Assembly: GCA_900321205.1 (NCBI GenBank)
Contig: ONVC01000003.1
Span: 15,380-58,374 of the forward strand
Length of the DNA: 42,995 nt
Direction: 5' to 3'
From: an uncultured Acinetobacter sp.
GTDB taxonomy: Bacteria; Cyanobacteriota; Vampirovibrionia; Gastranaerophilales; Gastranaerophilaceae
Positions 34,650 through 42,995 of this stretch are shown one piece after another. The first letter of the stretch is position 1; every line of letters starts with the position of its first letter. A program made the position numbers and the translations under genes. The notes beneath the pieces are model-generated. The model had not been told where the DNA came from. It did not search any database and worked only from the letters and a program-made list of their open reading frames with translations.

Positions 34650-35005
34650 TGAATAAAAACGTTGCAGAAATTATTGACGCACTCGCTGCTCATGAAGATC
34701 ATTCTTCAATTGATGTTTTGGAAGAGCTCGGAACAAACTCTCCTGATAATGAAGTAAGAGAATATACTTCTCGTGCTTTGGTCAGAAAAAATGTTCATGA
34801 TTCATTAGCTGTTGTTATTATCAACCAGGGTAAAGGTATAAATGACCTTTCTCCGTCTGTTGCAATGAGCACAATTAATGAGATTCTTTCTCTAAAAGAC
34901 AAAACAGAAGTTGTTAAAATATTAGACGATACAATCAATATGCATTCAGATGAAAGTGTAAAGGAAAATGCACGTTCAGTTAAATCACTGCTGGCATTAA
35001 GCTAG
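34649..35005 (+). CDS. Small HEAT-like helical protein, partner of the upstream gene
   Basis: 118 residues. The ATG shares its A with the stop of the preceding gene, and AAGGAGG sits just upstream, so the two are made together and may interact. All-helical pattern with HEAT-like turns (DNEVREYTSRALVRK; DESVKENARSVKSLLA). It lacks the FKG-type tag of its partner. No enzyme motif. Function unknown. Confidence 0.75.
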   Translation: MNKNVAEIIDALAAHEDHSSIDVLEELGTNSPDNEVREYTSRALVRKNVHDSLAVVIINQGKGINDLSPSVAMSTINEILSLKDKTEVVKILDDTINMHSDESVKENARSVKSLLALS

Positions 35006-35030
35006 TATTATCATATAGGCTTCAAATAAA

Positions 35031-35059
35031 AAAAATGACGGTTAAAAGCCGTCATTTTT
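35031..35059. terminator. Bidirectional terminator before rubrerythrin
   Basis: Arms AAAAATGACGG / CCGTCATTTTT with a seven-base loop, extra A and T on either side, between convergent stops at 35005 and 35063. Confidence 0.88.
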
Positions 35060-35062
35060 TTG

Positions 35063-35632
35063 CTAAAATTTTTCAGTAAAAAGTTTAAAGTATTCCTGTT
35101 CGTGTTTACAAACAGGACAAATACACGGAGCCTCTCTTCCTATATGGGTATGTCCACACTCGGTACAAATCCACTGAGCAATTTCAGGTTTTTTGTACAG
35201 AGTTTTGTTTTTGAGTTCTTCCACAAGAACCGAGAAACGGTGAGAATGTCGTTTTTCTATTTCTGCAATATTTAAAAATAATCTTGATATGTCGTCAAAA
35301 CCTTCGTCTTTTGCTGTCTGAGAAGCTTTTTTATAAATATTTTCCCATTCATCTTTTTCTGCATCTGACGCAGATAAAAGATTTTCAGCAGTACTTCCCG
35401 TAAAAAACGGATAAATTGCATTCGGAGAATAGAAACCATTCGGAATCTGTTTATAAAAAAGTTTTGCGTGTTCTCTCTCGTTTTCGGCAGTTTCAAGAAA
35501 AATTTCGGATATTAGGTTATAACCTTCTTTTTTAGCAATCTTTGAATAAATTGTATATTTATTCCTTGCCATAGATTCACCTGCAAATGCGTTAATCAGT
35601 AACAAAAGTGTTTCGGATTTTTCAATATTCAT
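35063..35632 (-). CDS. Rubrerythrin
   Basis: 189 residues. The ferritin-like four-helix part carries the di-iron ligands in LINAFAGESMARNKY, ETAENEREHAKLF and NIAEIEKRHSHRF. The C-terminal rubredoxin-like part has CTECGHTHIG and CPVCKHEQEYF (four Cys for one iron). It reduces hydrogen peroxide in the cytoplasm of anaerobes. AAAGGAGC precedes the ATG. Monocistronic, divergent from groES. Confidence 0.96.
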   Translation of the reverse strand: MNIEKSETLLLLINAFAGESMARNKYTIYSKIAKKEGYNLISEIFLETAENEREHAKLFYKQIPNGFYSPNAIYPFFTGSTAENLLSASDAEKDEWENIYKKASQTAKDEGFDDISRLFLNIAEIEKRHSHRFSVLVEELKNKTLYKKPEIAQWICTECGHTHIGREAPCICPVCKHEQEYFKLFTEKF

Positions 35633-35703
35633 TTTACGCTCCTTTTAATTTATTATTTACTCAAGACTCCTTTCTTAAAATTACCTGAATGTATATTTAC
35701 CCC

Positions 35704-35728
35704 AAATATTAAAAAATCCTTAATATTT
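35704..35728. promoter_or_regulatory. Inverted repeat upstream of groESL
   Basis: AAATATTAA, seven bases, then TTAATATTT: a perfect nine-base inverted repeat 72 bases before groES, upstream of TATAAT at 35758-35763. The usual CIRCE element (TTAGCACTC-N9-GAGTGCTAA) is absent, so this may be the operator of a different heat-shock regulator. The AT-only arms make chance occurrence possible. Confidence 0.4.
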
Positions 35729-35799
35729 AATAAAAGGTTTTGAATTTATAGTATAAATATAATTGTAGAAGAGGAAATGAATAAAAGGAGGATTATATT

Positions 35800-36087
35800 A
35801 TGGCATTAAAACCTTTACAAGACAGAATTGTTATTAAAGTTATTGAAGATACAGAGCAGACAGCAGGCGGTATCTTTATTCCTGATAGTGCAAAAGAAAA
35901 ACCGCAAAAAGGTGAAGTTGTTGCAGTCGGCGAAGGAAAAACAAATGATAAGGGCGAAAAAGAACCTATGGGCGTAAAAGTAGGTGATGTAGTTCTTTAT
36001 GCTAAATATGCAGGAACTGAAATTAAAATGGACGGAGTTGAATACAAGATTTTGTCTATTAAAGATGCATTAGCTATCGTTGAGTAA
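35800..36087 (+). CDS. groES: Co-chaperonin GroES
   Basis: 95 residues. Starts [17 protein letters not shown]; the mobile loop is [18 protein letters not shown], and [10 protein letters not shown] and [16 protein letters not shown] complete the fold. Caps GroEL during protein folding. AAGGAGG precedes the ATG. 24 bases before groEL in the same operon. Confidence 0.98.
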   Translation: MALKPLQDRIVIKVIEDTEQTAGGIFIPDSAKEKPQKGEVVAVGEGKTNDKGEKEPMGVKVGDVVLYAKYAGTEIKMDGVEYKILSIKDALAIVE

Positions 36088-36096
36088 ATATTATAA

Positions 36097-37759
<1,663 letters not shown>

Positions 37760-37761
<2 letters not shown>

Positions 37762-37794
37762 AAACCGCACGCAGTTTGTTCTGCGTAGGTTTTT
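37760..37794 (+). terminator. First hairpin after groEL
   Basis: AAAAACC / GGTTTTT outer stem and ACGCAG / CTGCGT inner stem around a small internal loop. It begins inside the groEL stop codon. Confidence 0.7.
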
Positions 37795-37818
37795 AAGAAT
37801 ACCGGATAGTGTGCAAAG

Positions 37819-37850
37819 AAAAGGCTGAAACAGAAGTGTTTCAGCCTTTT
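37819..37850 (+). terminator. Second hairpin after groEL
   Basis: Thirteen-base perfect arms AAAAGGCTGAAAC / GTTTCAGCCTTTT with a six-base loop and a terminal T run: a strong intrinsic terminator. Confidence 0.88.
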
Positions 37851-37866
37851 ATGCAGCCGTTCTCGG

Positions 37867-37894
37867 TCGCCGTGCAACGGAGTTGCTCAGGCGA
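37867..37894. repeat. REP-like nested palindrome
   Basis: TCGCC / GGCGA enclosing GCAAC-GGA-GTTGC, GC-rich against AT-rich surroundings and without a T tail. It looks like a short dispersed palindromic element rather than a terminator. Confidence 0.45.
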
Positions 37895-37912
37895 TATGGG
37901 CGGTATGATGTA
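37895..37912 (+). repeat. Copy of the groEL 3' end
   Basis: 18 bases identical to 37743-37760, reading Met-Gly-Gly-Met-Met then a stop (TAG here, TAA in groEL). It has no upstream reading frame of its own. It marks a tandem duplication or an insertion that split the original downstream region. Confidence 0.75.
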
Positions 37913-37935
37913 GTCCTTACCCTGTAATGGAAAAT

Positions 37936-37979
37936 ATGAAAGCGGCGGTTTTTACAAAAGTAAAAACCGCCGCTTTCAT
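37936..37979 (+). terminator. Third, very stable hairpin after groEL
   Basis: Twenty-base perfect arms beginning ATGAAAGCGGCGG with a four-base AAAA loop. A T run follows at 37989-37997. It separates groESL from the HTH gene. Confidence 0.8.
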
Positions 37980-38030
37980 TAGCAAAAAATTTTTTTAGCA
38001 GTTTTTAATTTATGTTGAAAGGGACTCTGC

Positions 38031-38888
38031 ATGAATTTATCAATCAACAATTCTTATAATAATCTGACATTTAACGCTAAAAATCCACGATTTACGATGG
38101 AATATATGGATAAAATTTTAAATCCTCTGCTGGCTGATGAAAACGCATCAGTTGAGCAAATGGTGAAACTCTCTCATTATAAACCGCACAGAATCTATCA
38201 CTGGTTTTTAAAATCAAAAGGAATATCTGCTGCTAAATTTTTTAAATTACGAAAGCAGGAAAAACTAAAACAGCAAATGACAGATTTATATGATAAAGAT
38301 CCGAAGACACGTAATATTGCAGAATTTTATGATTCTTCTGTGGGCTGGGTTAATAAAAAATTGCAAAAATTTAATATTAGAGAGTCACGAGAGGAATTAA
38401 AAGAAAGACTTAGTAAAACGGTTCCTCCAATGCTTAAAGAAGGTCGTTCGGTTGAATATATTGCTGCAGACCAAAATTGTTCGCCATTTATTATTAATAG
38501 CTGGATTAGTAAAAATATTAAAGAATCAGTCAGAGAATACAGACGCAAAAATAATATTAAGCTTAAAAGGGACTTTACGAACGAAGAGCTGGAGTTAAAA
38601 CAGCAGTTGGAAAATGTTTTTGCGGCGGGCAATGGTATTAAAGAAGCCTCAAAAATTATCGGAATATCCAAATTTAAAGTTATTTACTGGAAAGAAAGAT
38701 TTGGTTTAAAAACAAAAAAGGAAGAGGCTATTGAAAGAATGAAACATCTTGTGCCTTTACTTGTTCCATTAGGAATAAGCCTGAAAAGGATGGCAAAGGA
38801 AATCGGTGAAATCTCTGCTGCAACCGTAAGACGTTTTATTAAAGACGAATACGGGAAGACATATATTGATATCAGAATGGGAAGATAA
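38031..38888 (+). CDS. Tandem helix-turn-helix protein with N-terminal LTFNAK motif
   Basis: 285 residues, AAAGGGA upstream. N-terminus SYNNLTFNAKNPRF carries an F-x-A-K form of the tag. The rest is about five HTH-like units, each with a turn and a recognition-helix pattern: LSHYKPHRIYHWFLK, FYDSSVGWVNKKLQKF, NCSPFIINSWISK, IIGISKFKVIYWKERF and ISAATVRRFIKDEYG. The protein is very basic, so DNA binding is likely. No recombinase or nuclease domain is attached. The exact family is unknown. Its stop is two bases from the convergent starch-synthase-like gene. Confidence 0.78.
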   Translation: MNLSINNSYNNLTFNAKNPRFTMEYMDKILNPLLADENASVEQMVKLSHYKPHRIYHWFLKSKGISAAKFFKLRKQEKLKQQMTDLYDKDPKTRNIAEFYDSSVGWVNKKLQKFNIRESREELKERLSKTVPPMLKEGRSVEYIAADQNCSPFIINSWISKNIKESVREYRRKNNIKLKRDFTNEELELKQQLENVFAAGNGIKEASKIIGISKFKVIYWKERFGLKTKKEEAIERMKHLVPLLVPLGISLKRMAKEIGEISAATVRRFIKDEYGKTYIDIRMGR

Positions 38889-38890
38889 TT

Positions 38891-40690
38891 TTATATAAGT
38901 TCTTCATAGATGTTGTTGTATTCTTCTAACGACTTAAAATCCCAGGAACAGTCATAATTAAGGGCGTTTTTAATTATCAGATTCCAGCTTGAATTATTTG
39001 TATTGTAGAAATCCAGCGTTTTTATAAGCAGTGATTCAAACTCAGTATCGCTGTTATCTGTCTTTTTGGTTTTAAAAACACATCCGGAAACCAGGTTATC
39101 AAATATATCAGAGATGTTGTAATTTGTAAAATCCCGTCCTGATATAAGCGGTATGCAGCCTTGTTTAAGTGCGTTAAAAAGAAGGGGTTCTATTTTATAG
39201 CTGTTGCTTGAAGGTATTAATATCATATCTGATGCTGCCAGAAATTGAGGAATTTTTATTTTCCCTTCGAGAGCAACCCATCTGCCGTTAAGCACGGTTT
39301 GAGATTCAACAAAATCAAATAAAGAGTTAAGGTAGTTGTTATTCAGACCTTTTGGATAGTTATAGATAACCTGTATGTTTTTCCCTTCTTCAAATGCTTT
39401 TAAAATTGAGAGTGTTGCTGTTTTGATATCCTGCAAAGTTGTTTGGGCGTTTATTGTATAAAAAATCAGCGGAGTACTTATGAATGGTTCAAGATATCCG
39501 CGGATTCCGGTATCTTCTTCCTCAAATATGCCGAGGTCAAAGAATTTCAGCTCTATTCTTTTTCTTGAAAATTCTCTGATAATATATTTTTTGTTTAAAA
39601 ACCTGGTGTCTCTGAAGTTTTCCTGATTGAAATTTTCATGCAGTTTGTAATTGTCAGAAAGAGTGCATTTCAATGGAAGATAAATAGTATCGGCAATTGA
39701 ATCAGCCCAGGATGGTTTATCATCGGACAATGTATGAATAACTTTTGCGGAAGCCTGTTTCAGACTGTAATAAATTGGGTTATAACATTGTTCTTTTTTG
39801 TATGCCATTTGCGGAAACATTTTAAGAATACGTTCATTCATCCTGCGCAGATTTATATTCTCTTTTGTGTCTTCTTTTTGACTAACATTTTTTCTGTACT
39901 CATCATATTTTTTTAAGATGTAGTTGATATAGGTTTCTGTTTTTTTTATGTTTTTTTGAGAACTTGCATTAAAAATAGCTGAGATACAGTTTTTAATAGT
40001 ATTATCTCTGCAAATTTTCTTTATTTCTTTTTTATTGGCAAATGTAACTGCTGCAATAAAAGGTTCCGTTTCTTCGTACATTCTGTAATTATTAAAGAAC
40101 TGGGCAGTTTTTATCGGATAACCTGATGACCACCTGCTTTCTAGTTCAAGTCCCGCAAAAAAAGGTATGTTTTCAGCATGGATTACACCCGGTTTAAGTT
40201 TAAGTGCGATTTTTCGTGCTATTTTTACAAACCGGGAAATATTTTTTATGTTATATATGTCCTGCTTGTTTTCAATTCTTGCAAACTCTTCTGTGAAAAC
40301 TCCGTATATCTGAATATTATTAAACTCGTCAGGTATTTTATATAAATATGCACTGCTTGTTTTTCCCTGTATATAATAATCAATTTTAACAGAAGTTTTT
40401 TCCATGTGTCGGTCTTCATCACTAAACAACGGTACAAGAACCGATATAACTTTATCGGGATATTGCTTCTGCAGCATGGTAATATAGTCTGTTGGAGGGG
40501 TATCGACAGTAATCAACAGAATGTTTGTAAAATTTTTTTTGAAAAGATTACGCAAAAAGCGTGAGATTTTCTTTCTTGTCAGTCTGTACTGAATTCTTAA
40601 CTCATGGCACAAATCATTTTTGTCAGAAACTTCTGACTCAATTTCCACAATGTTATTTTCGATTTGTGATGTGAACTCCTCCATAGCCAT
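38891..40690 (-). CDS. Divergent glycogen/starch-synthase-like glycosyltransferase (GT-B)
   Basis: 599 residues. The C-terminal half looks like a GT5/GT4 nucleotide-sugar domain: FLAASDMILIPSSNSYKIEP then LLFNALKQGCIPLISG parallels the PSRFEPCGLxQ...YGTIPVV region of glycogen synthase, and the end CSWDFKSLEEYNNIYEEL matches its last helix. The N-terminal half has HAENIPFFAGLEL, comparable to the synthase HxHDW region but altered. Several catalytic-site residues are changed, so polymerase activity is uncertain. No Shine-Dalgarno; TATGAT lies five bases before the ATG at 40690 (a second ATG is at 40684). Divergent from pflA. Confidence 0.68.
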   Translation of the reverse strand: MAMEEFTSQIENNIVEIESEVSDKNDLCHELRIQYRLTRKKISRFLRNLFKKNFTNILLITVDTPPTDYITMLQKQYPDKVISVLVPLFSDEDRHMEKTSVKIDYYIQGKTSSAYLYKIPDEFNNIQIYGVFTEEFARIENKQDIYNIKNISRFVKIARKIALKLKPGVIHAENIPFFAGLELESRWSSGYPIKTAQFFNNYRMYEETEPFIAAVTFANKKEIKKICRDNTIKNCISAIFNASSQKNIKKTETYINYILKKYDEYRKNVSQKEDTKENINLRRMNERILKMFPQMAYKKEQCYNPIYYSLKQASAKVIHTLSDDKPSWADSIADTIYLPLKCTLSDNYKLHENFNQENFRDTRFLNKKYIIREFSRKRIELKFFDLGIFEEEDTGIRGYLEPFISTPLIFYTINAQTTLQDIKTATLSILKAFEEGKNIQVIYNYPKGLNNNYLNSLFDFVESQTVLNGRWVALEGKIKIPQFLAASDMILIPSSNSYKIEPLLFNALKQGCIPLISGRDFTNYNISDIFDNLVSGCVFKTKKTDNSDTEFESLLIKTLDFYNTNNSSWNLIIKNALNYDCSWDFKSLEEYNNIYEELI

Positions 40691-40768
40691 AAGTTATCAT
40701 ATTTAGATTTTTTAATCAAGTTTTTTAACAATATTTTCCAAAATGCAATTTTATAATATTATTATTAA

Positions 40769-41512
40769 ATGAACGATATTTTAGGAAATATACATTCTGT
40801 TGAAACGTGCGGTACTGTTGACGGACCTGGAATCAGGTTTGTTGTTTTTACGCAGGGCTGCCCTATGCGTTGTCTTTATTGCCATAATCCTGATACATGG
40901 AGCACGGATAATAATCAACAGATAACAGCAAGTTCTATTCTCAAACAATATGAAAGCGTAAAAGAGTTTTGCAAAGGCGGAATAACTGTTACCGGCGGTG
41001 AACCGTTGATGCAGACTGATTTTGTAACGGAATTATTTAAAGCTTCAAAAGAGAAGGGAATACATACCGCACTTGATACTTCAGGAGTTTTGTTTAATCC
41101 TGAAAAAACGGACAAAATTGATGTACTTTTGCAATATACAGATTTGGTTTTGCTTGATATTAAACATATAGAAGATGAAGAGCATGTTAAATTAACGACA
41201 CATTCAAACAAAAACATTCTTGCTTTTGCAAAATACCTGTCTGACCTGAATAAACCCGTATGGATTCGTCATGTTGTTGTTCCCGGGATTAATGACAAAG
41301 AAGAATATTTTATTAGGCTGGGAAAATTTATGGGAACTTTGAAAAATGTCAAAGCTCTGGATGTTCTTCCTTATCACGATATGGCAATACCCAAGTATGA
41401 AAATCTGGGAATAGAATATCCGCTCAAAGGTGTTCCTCCGCTTTCAAAAGAAGATGCGATAAAAGCGAGAAACATTATTTTTGAAACGTATAAAAAAGTC
41501 AAAAGCAATTAG
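40769..41512 (+). CDS. pflA: Pyruvate formate-lyase activating enzyme
   Basis: 247 residues. GTVDGPGIRFVVFTQGCPM leads to the radical SAM cluster CLYCHNPDTW (C-x3-C-x2-C counting the preceding CPMRC). GGITVTGGEPLMQ, LDTSG and VLLDIKH are the later PflA motifs. It installs the glycyl radical on pyruvate formate-lyase under anaerobic conditions. No pflB gene is in the window. No Shine-Dalgarno is visible; TATAAT at 40752-40757 is 11 bases before the ATG. Confidence 0.93.
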   Translation: MNDILGNIHSVETCGTVDGPGIRFVVFTQGCPMRCLYCHNPDTWSTDNNQQITASSILKQYESVKEFCKGGITVTGGEPLMQTDFVTELFKASKEKGIHTALDTSGVLFNPEKTDKIDVLLQYTDLVLLDIKHIEDEEHVKLTTHSNKNILAFAKYLSDLNKPVWIRHVVVPGINDKEEYFIRLGKFMGTLKNVKALDVLPYHDMAIPKYENLGIEYPLKGVPPLSKEDAIKARNIIFETYKKVKSN

Positions 41513-41523
41513 TTATACTTTAT

Positions 41524-42995
41524 TTAACACACTGTCTCCTGGTGTTTAAATTGCATTTCGTATAAAGTTTTATATTCGCCATTTTCTTTGTTAATAAGTT
41601 CATCGTGAGTTCCGAGTTCAACAAGTTCACCGTCATTAATAACAGCTATTCTTGTTGCATTATGAATGGTTGAAAGTCTGTGTGCAATAATGAATACCGT
41701 TCTGTTAACCATAAGATTATCCATTGCTTTTTGAACAATAGCTTCCGATTCATTATCAAGAGCAGAAGTTGCCTCGTCTAAAATAACAATCGGTGCATTT
41801 CTGAGCATTGCACGTGCAATAGCAACCCTTTGTCTCTGACCGCCTGACAGAGTGGTTCCCCTTTCTCCCAAAACAGTTTCTATCCCGTCAGGAAGTTCGT
41901 CTATTACATCTTCCAGATGTGCAGAGTGTATTGCCTTCTGCAACTCTTCATCTGTAGCGGAAGGATTACCCATCATAATGTTTTCTTTTATAGTTCCGGA
42001 AAACAGAAAATTATCCTGAAATACCATTGAGATATTTTTTCTGAGTGAACGTAAAGAGTATTCTCTTATATCAACTCCGTCAAATTTTATTGCACCGGAT
42101 TTGATATCATAAAACCTCGGAAGCAGGTTTACCAAAGTTGATTTTCCGCCGCCTGAATTTCCTACAATGGCAAGAGTTTCATTTTTATAGACTTTTAAAC
42201 TCAGGTTCTTAATAACCGGCAAGTTAGGTATGTACTCAAAAACAACATTTTCAAAACTTATAGACTCATTGATTCCGTCTAATGTTTTTGCGTTTGGTGT
42301 ATCTTTAATTTCCGGTTCTATGTCAAAGAGTTCAAACACACGCCCCATAGCAACAAATATTGTTTGAAGCGCTGTAAGTGTGTTGCCAAGGTTTTTAACC
42401 GGTTTATACAGAAGCAGTAAAGATGTTACAAATGATGCAAATCCGCCGGCAGTCATAGCACCGGTATTAATCAAATAGGTGCCTATTCCCAGAACAAAAG
42501 CTATGCCAAAAGAAGCTATAATATACATTATCGGAGACATCCAGCCTGCACGTTTGTATAATGACATGTTTACATTGAAAGAATCCCAGGTTTGTTTTCT
42601 GAAATCTGCGTTTTGGCGATCCTGAAGCCCGTATGCAGCCATAACTTTGTTGCCGGAATATGTTTCATTAATGTTAGTGGTTATATTGCCGCCAATAACC
42701 ATGTTTTTATTTGATGCACTTTTAATCCTTTTTCTTATTAAAGCAATCGGTACAAAAGCAACGCACAAAACTGCAACTCCGATGATAGCCAGTTGCCAAG
42801 AGCTGTATAGCATTACGAAGATTAAGCCTAATGCACCAAAAAGACTTGTCGTAATTGTCTTAACCTGTTCAACGATACCGTTAGAGGCCAGTGTCGGGTC
42901 ATTCATATATCGTGAAATGATTATACCGGAAGGGTTTTCGTCAAAGAACTGAGGATGCATATGTATGAGTTTTTCAAATAAATCAAACTTAATGT
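41524..42995 (-). CDS. ABC exporter, fused permease-ATPase, MsbA-like (5' end outside window)
   Basis: The frame runs open through the right edge: codons before the first internal Met read IKFDLFEKLIH, followed by MHPQFFDENPSG, the standard LFxKLLxLPxxFFDxxxxG elbow of type IV exporters. The true start is therefore outside. About four of six membrane helices are present. The ATPase has Walker A GNSGGGKST, signature LSGGQRQR, Walker B IVILDEATSALD and the H-loop IIAHRLST. It probably flips lipid A-core or another amphiphile across the inner membrane; drug export is the alternative. Confidence 0.94.
   Translation of the reverse strand, partial: IKFDLFEKLIHMHPQFFDENPSGIIISRYMNDPTLASNGIVEQVKTITTSLFGALGLIFVMLYSSWQLAIIGVAVLCVAFVPIALIRKRIKSASNKNMVIGGNITTNINETYSGNKVMAAYGLQDRQNADFRKQTWDSFNVNMSLYKRAGWMSPIMYIIASFGIAFVLGIGTYLINTGAMTAGGFASFVTSLLLLYKPVKNLGNTLTALQTIFVAMGRVFELFDIEPEIKDTPNAKTLDGINESISFENVVFEYIPNLPVIKNLSLKVYKNETLAIVGNSGGGKSTLVNLLPRFYDIKSGAIKFDGVDIREYSLRSLRKNISMVFQDNFLFSGTIKENIMMGNPSATDEELQKAIHSAHLEDVIDELPDGIETVLGERGTTLSGGQRQRVAIARAMLRNAPIVILDEATSALDNESEAIVQKAMDNLMVNRTVFIIAHRLSTIHNATRIAVINDGELVELGTHDELINKENGEYKTLYEMQFKHQETVC

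Overview
The window is an AT-rich bacterial chromosome segment with dense coding, many short operons and a diderm envelope: BamA, a Skp/OmpH-like chaperone, PBP1A, an MsbA-like ABC exporter and surface-glycan genes. The metabolic genes (pyruvate phosphate dikinase, pyruvate formate-lyase activase, rubrerythrin) suggest an anaerobe. Several lineage-restricted proteins carry a short N-terminal motif of the type [hydrophobic]-x-F-x-[G/A]. Together this points to a gut Melainabacteria/Gastranaerophilales-type organism, the non-photosynthetic sister group of Cyanobacteria. That placement is an inference from gene content and motif style and was not tested by a search.

Layout. Positions 1-4650 hold surface-polysaccharide genes: a GT2 glycosyltransferase cut by the left edge, a radical SAM/SPASM protein, a large HAD-Rossmann protein and a stand-alone Rossmann protein. 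Positions 4800-9130 hold a lytic transglycosylase, an MntP-family exporter, DnaB, an SDR oxidoreductase and a split chromate-type transporter pair. Positions 9136-15260 are the least ordinary part. A MotA/ExbB-like plus MotB/OmpA-like stator pair, resembling the ZorAB core of Zorya defence, is divergent from a 1146-residue zinc-ribbon/degenerate ATPase/helical-repeat protein. A 30-residue membrane peptide gene with a hairpin-rich upstream region and an unrecognised 215-residue protein follow.

Positions 15330-20520 hold rpsP with a structured leader, the rsmE-cca-phosphatase operon, an AAA+ ATPase with the FKG motif and a YkgJ-like cysteine-cluster protein. Positions 20628-27717 are an envelope block: PBP1A, a catalytically degenerate PurH-like protein, BamA, Skp/OmpH, and a soluble protein ending in the cytoplasmic domain of the FlhA/SctV export gate. 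Positions 27830-35005 hold four FKG-type or FKG-linked unknown proteins and one coupled partner, PPDK, and an initiator tRNA-Met. Positions 35063-42995 hold rubrerythrin, groES-groEL followed by three stacked hairpins and a duplicated groEL tail, a tandem HTH protein, a starch-synthase-like protein, pflA and the ABC exporter cut by the right edge.

Most genes have strong AAGGAG-type ribosome sites. A few instead have a TATAAT-like box only 5-11 bases before the start codon, which predicts leaderless transcripts. No CRISPR array, complete insertion sequence, rRNA or prophage was seen.
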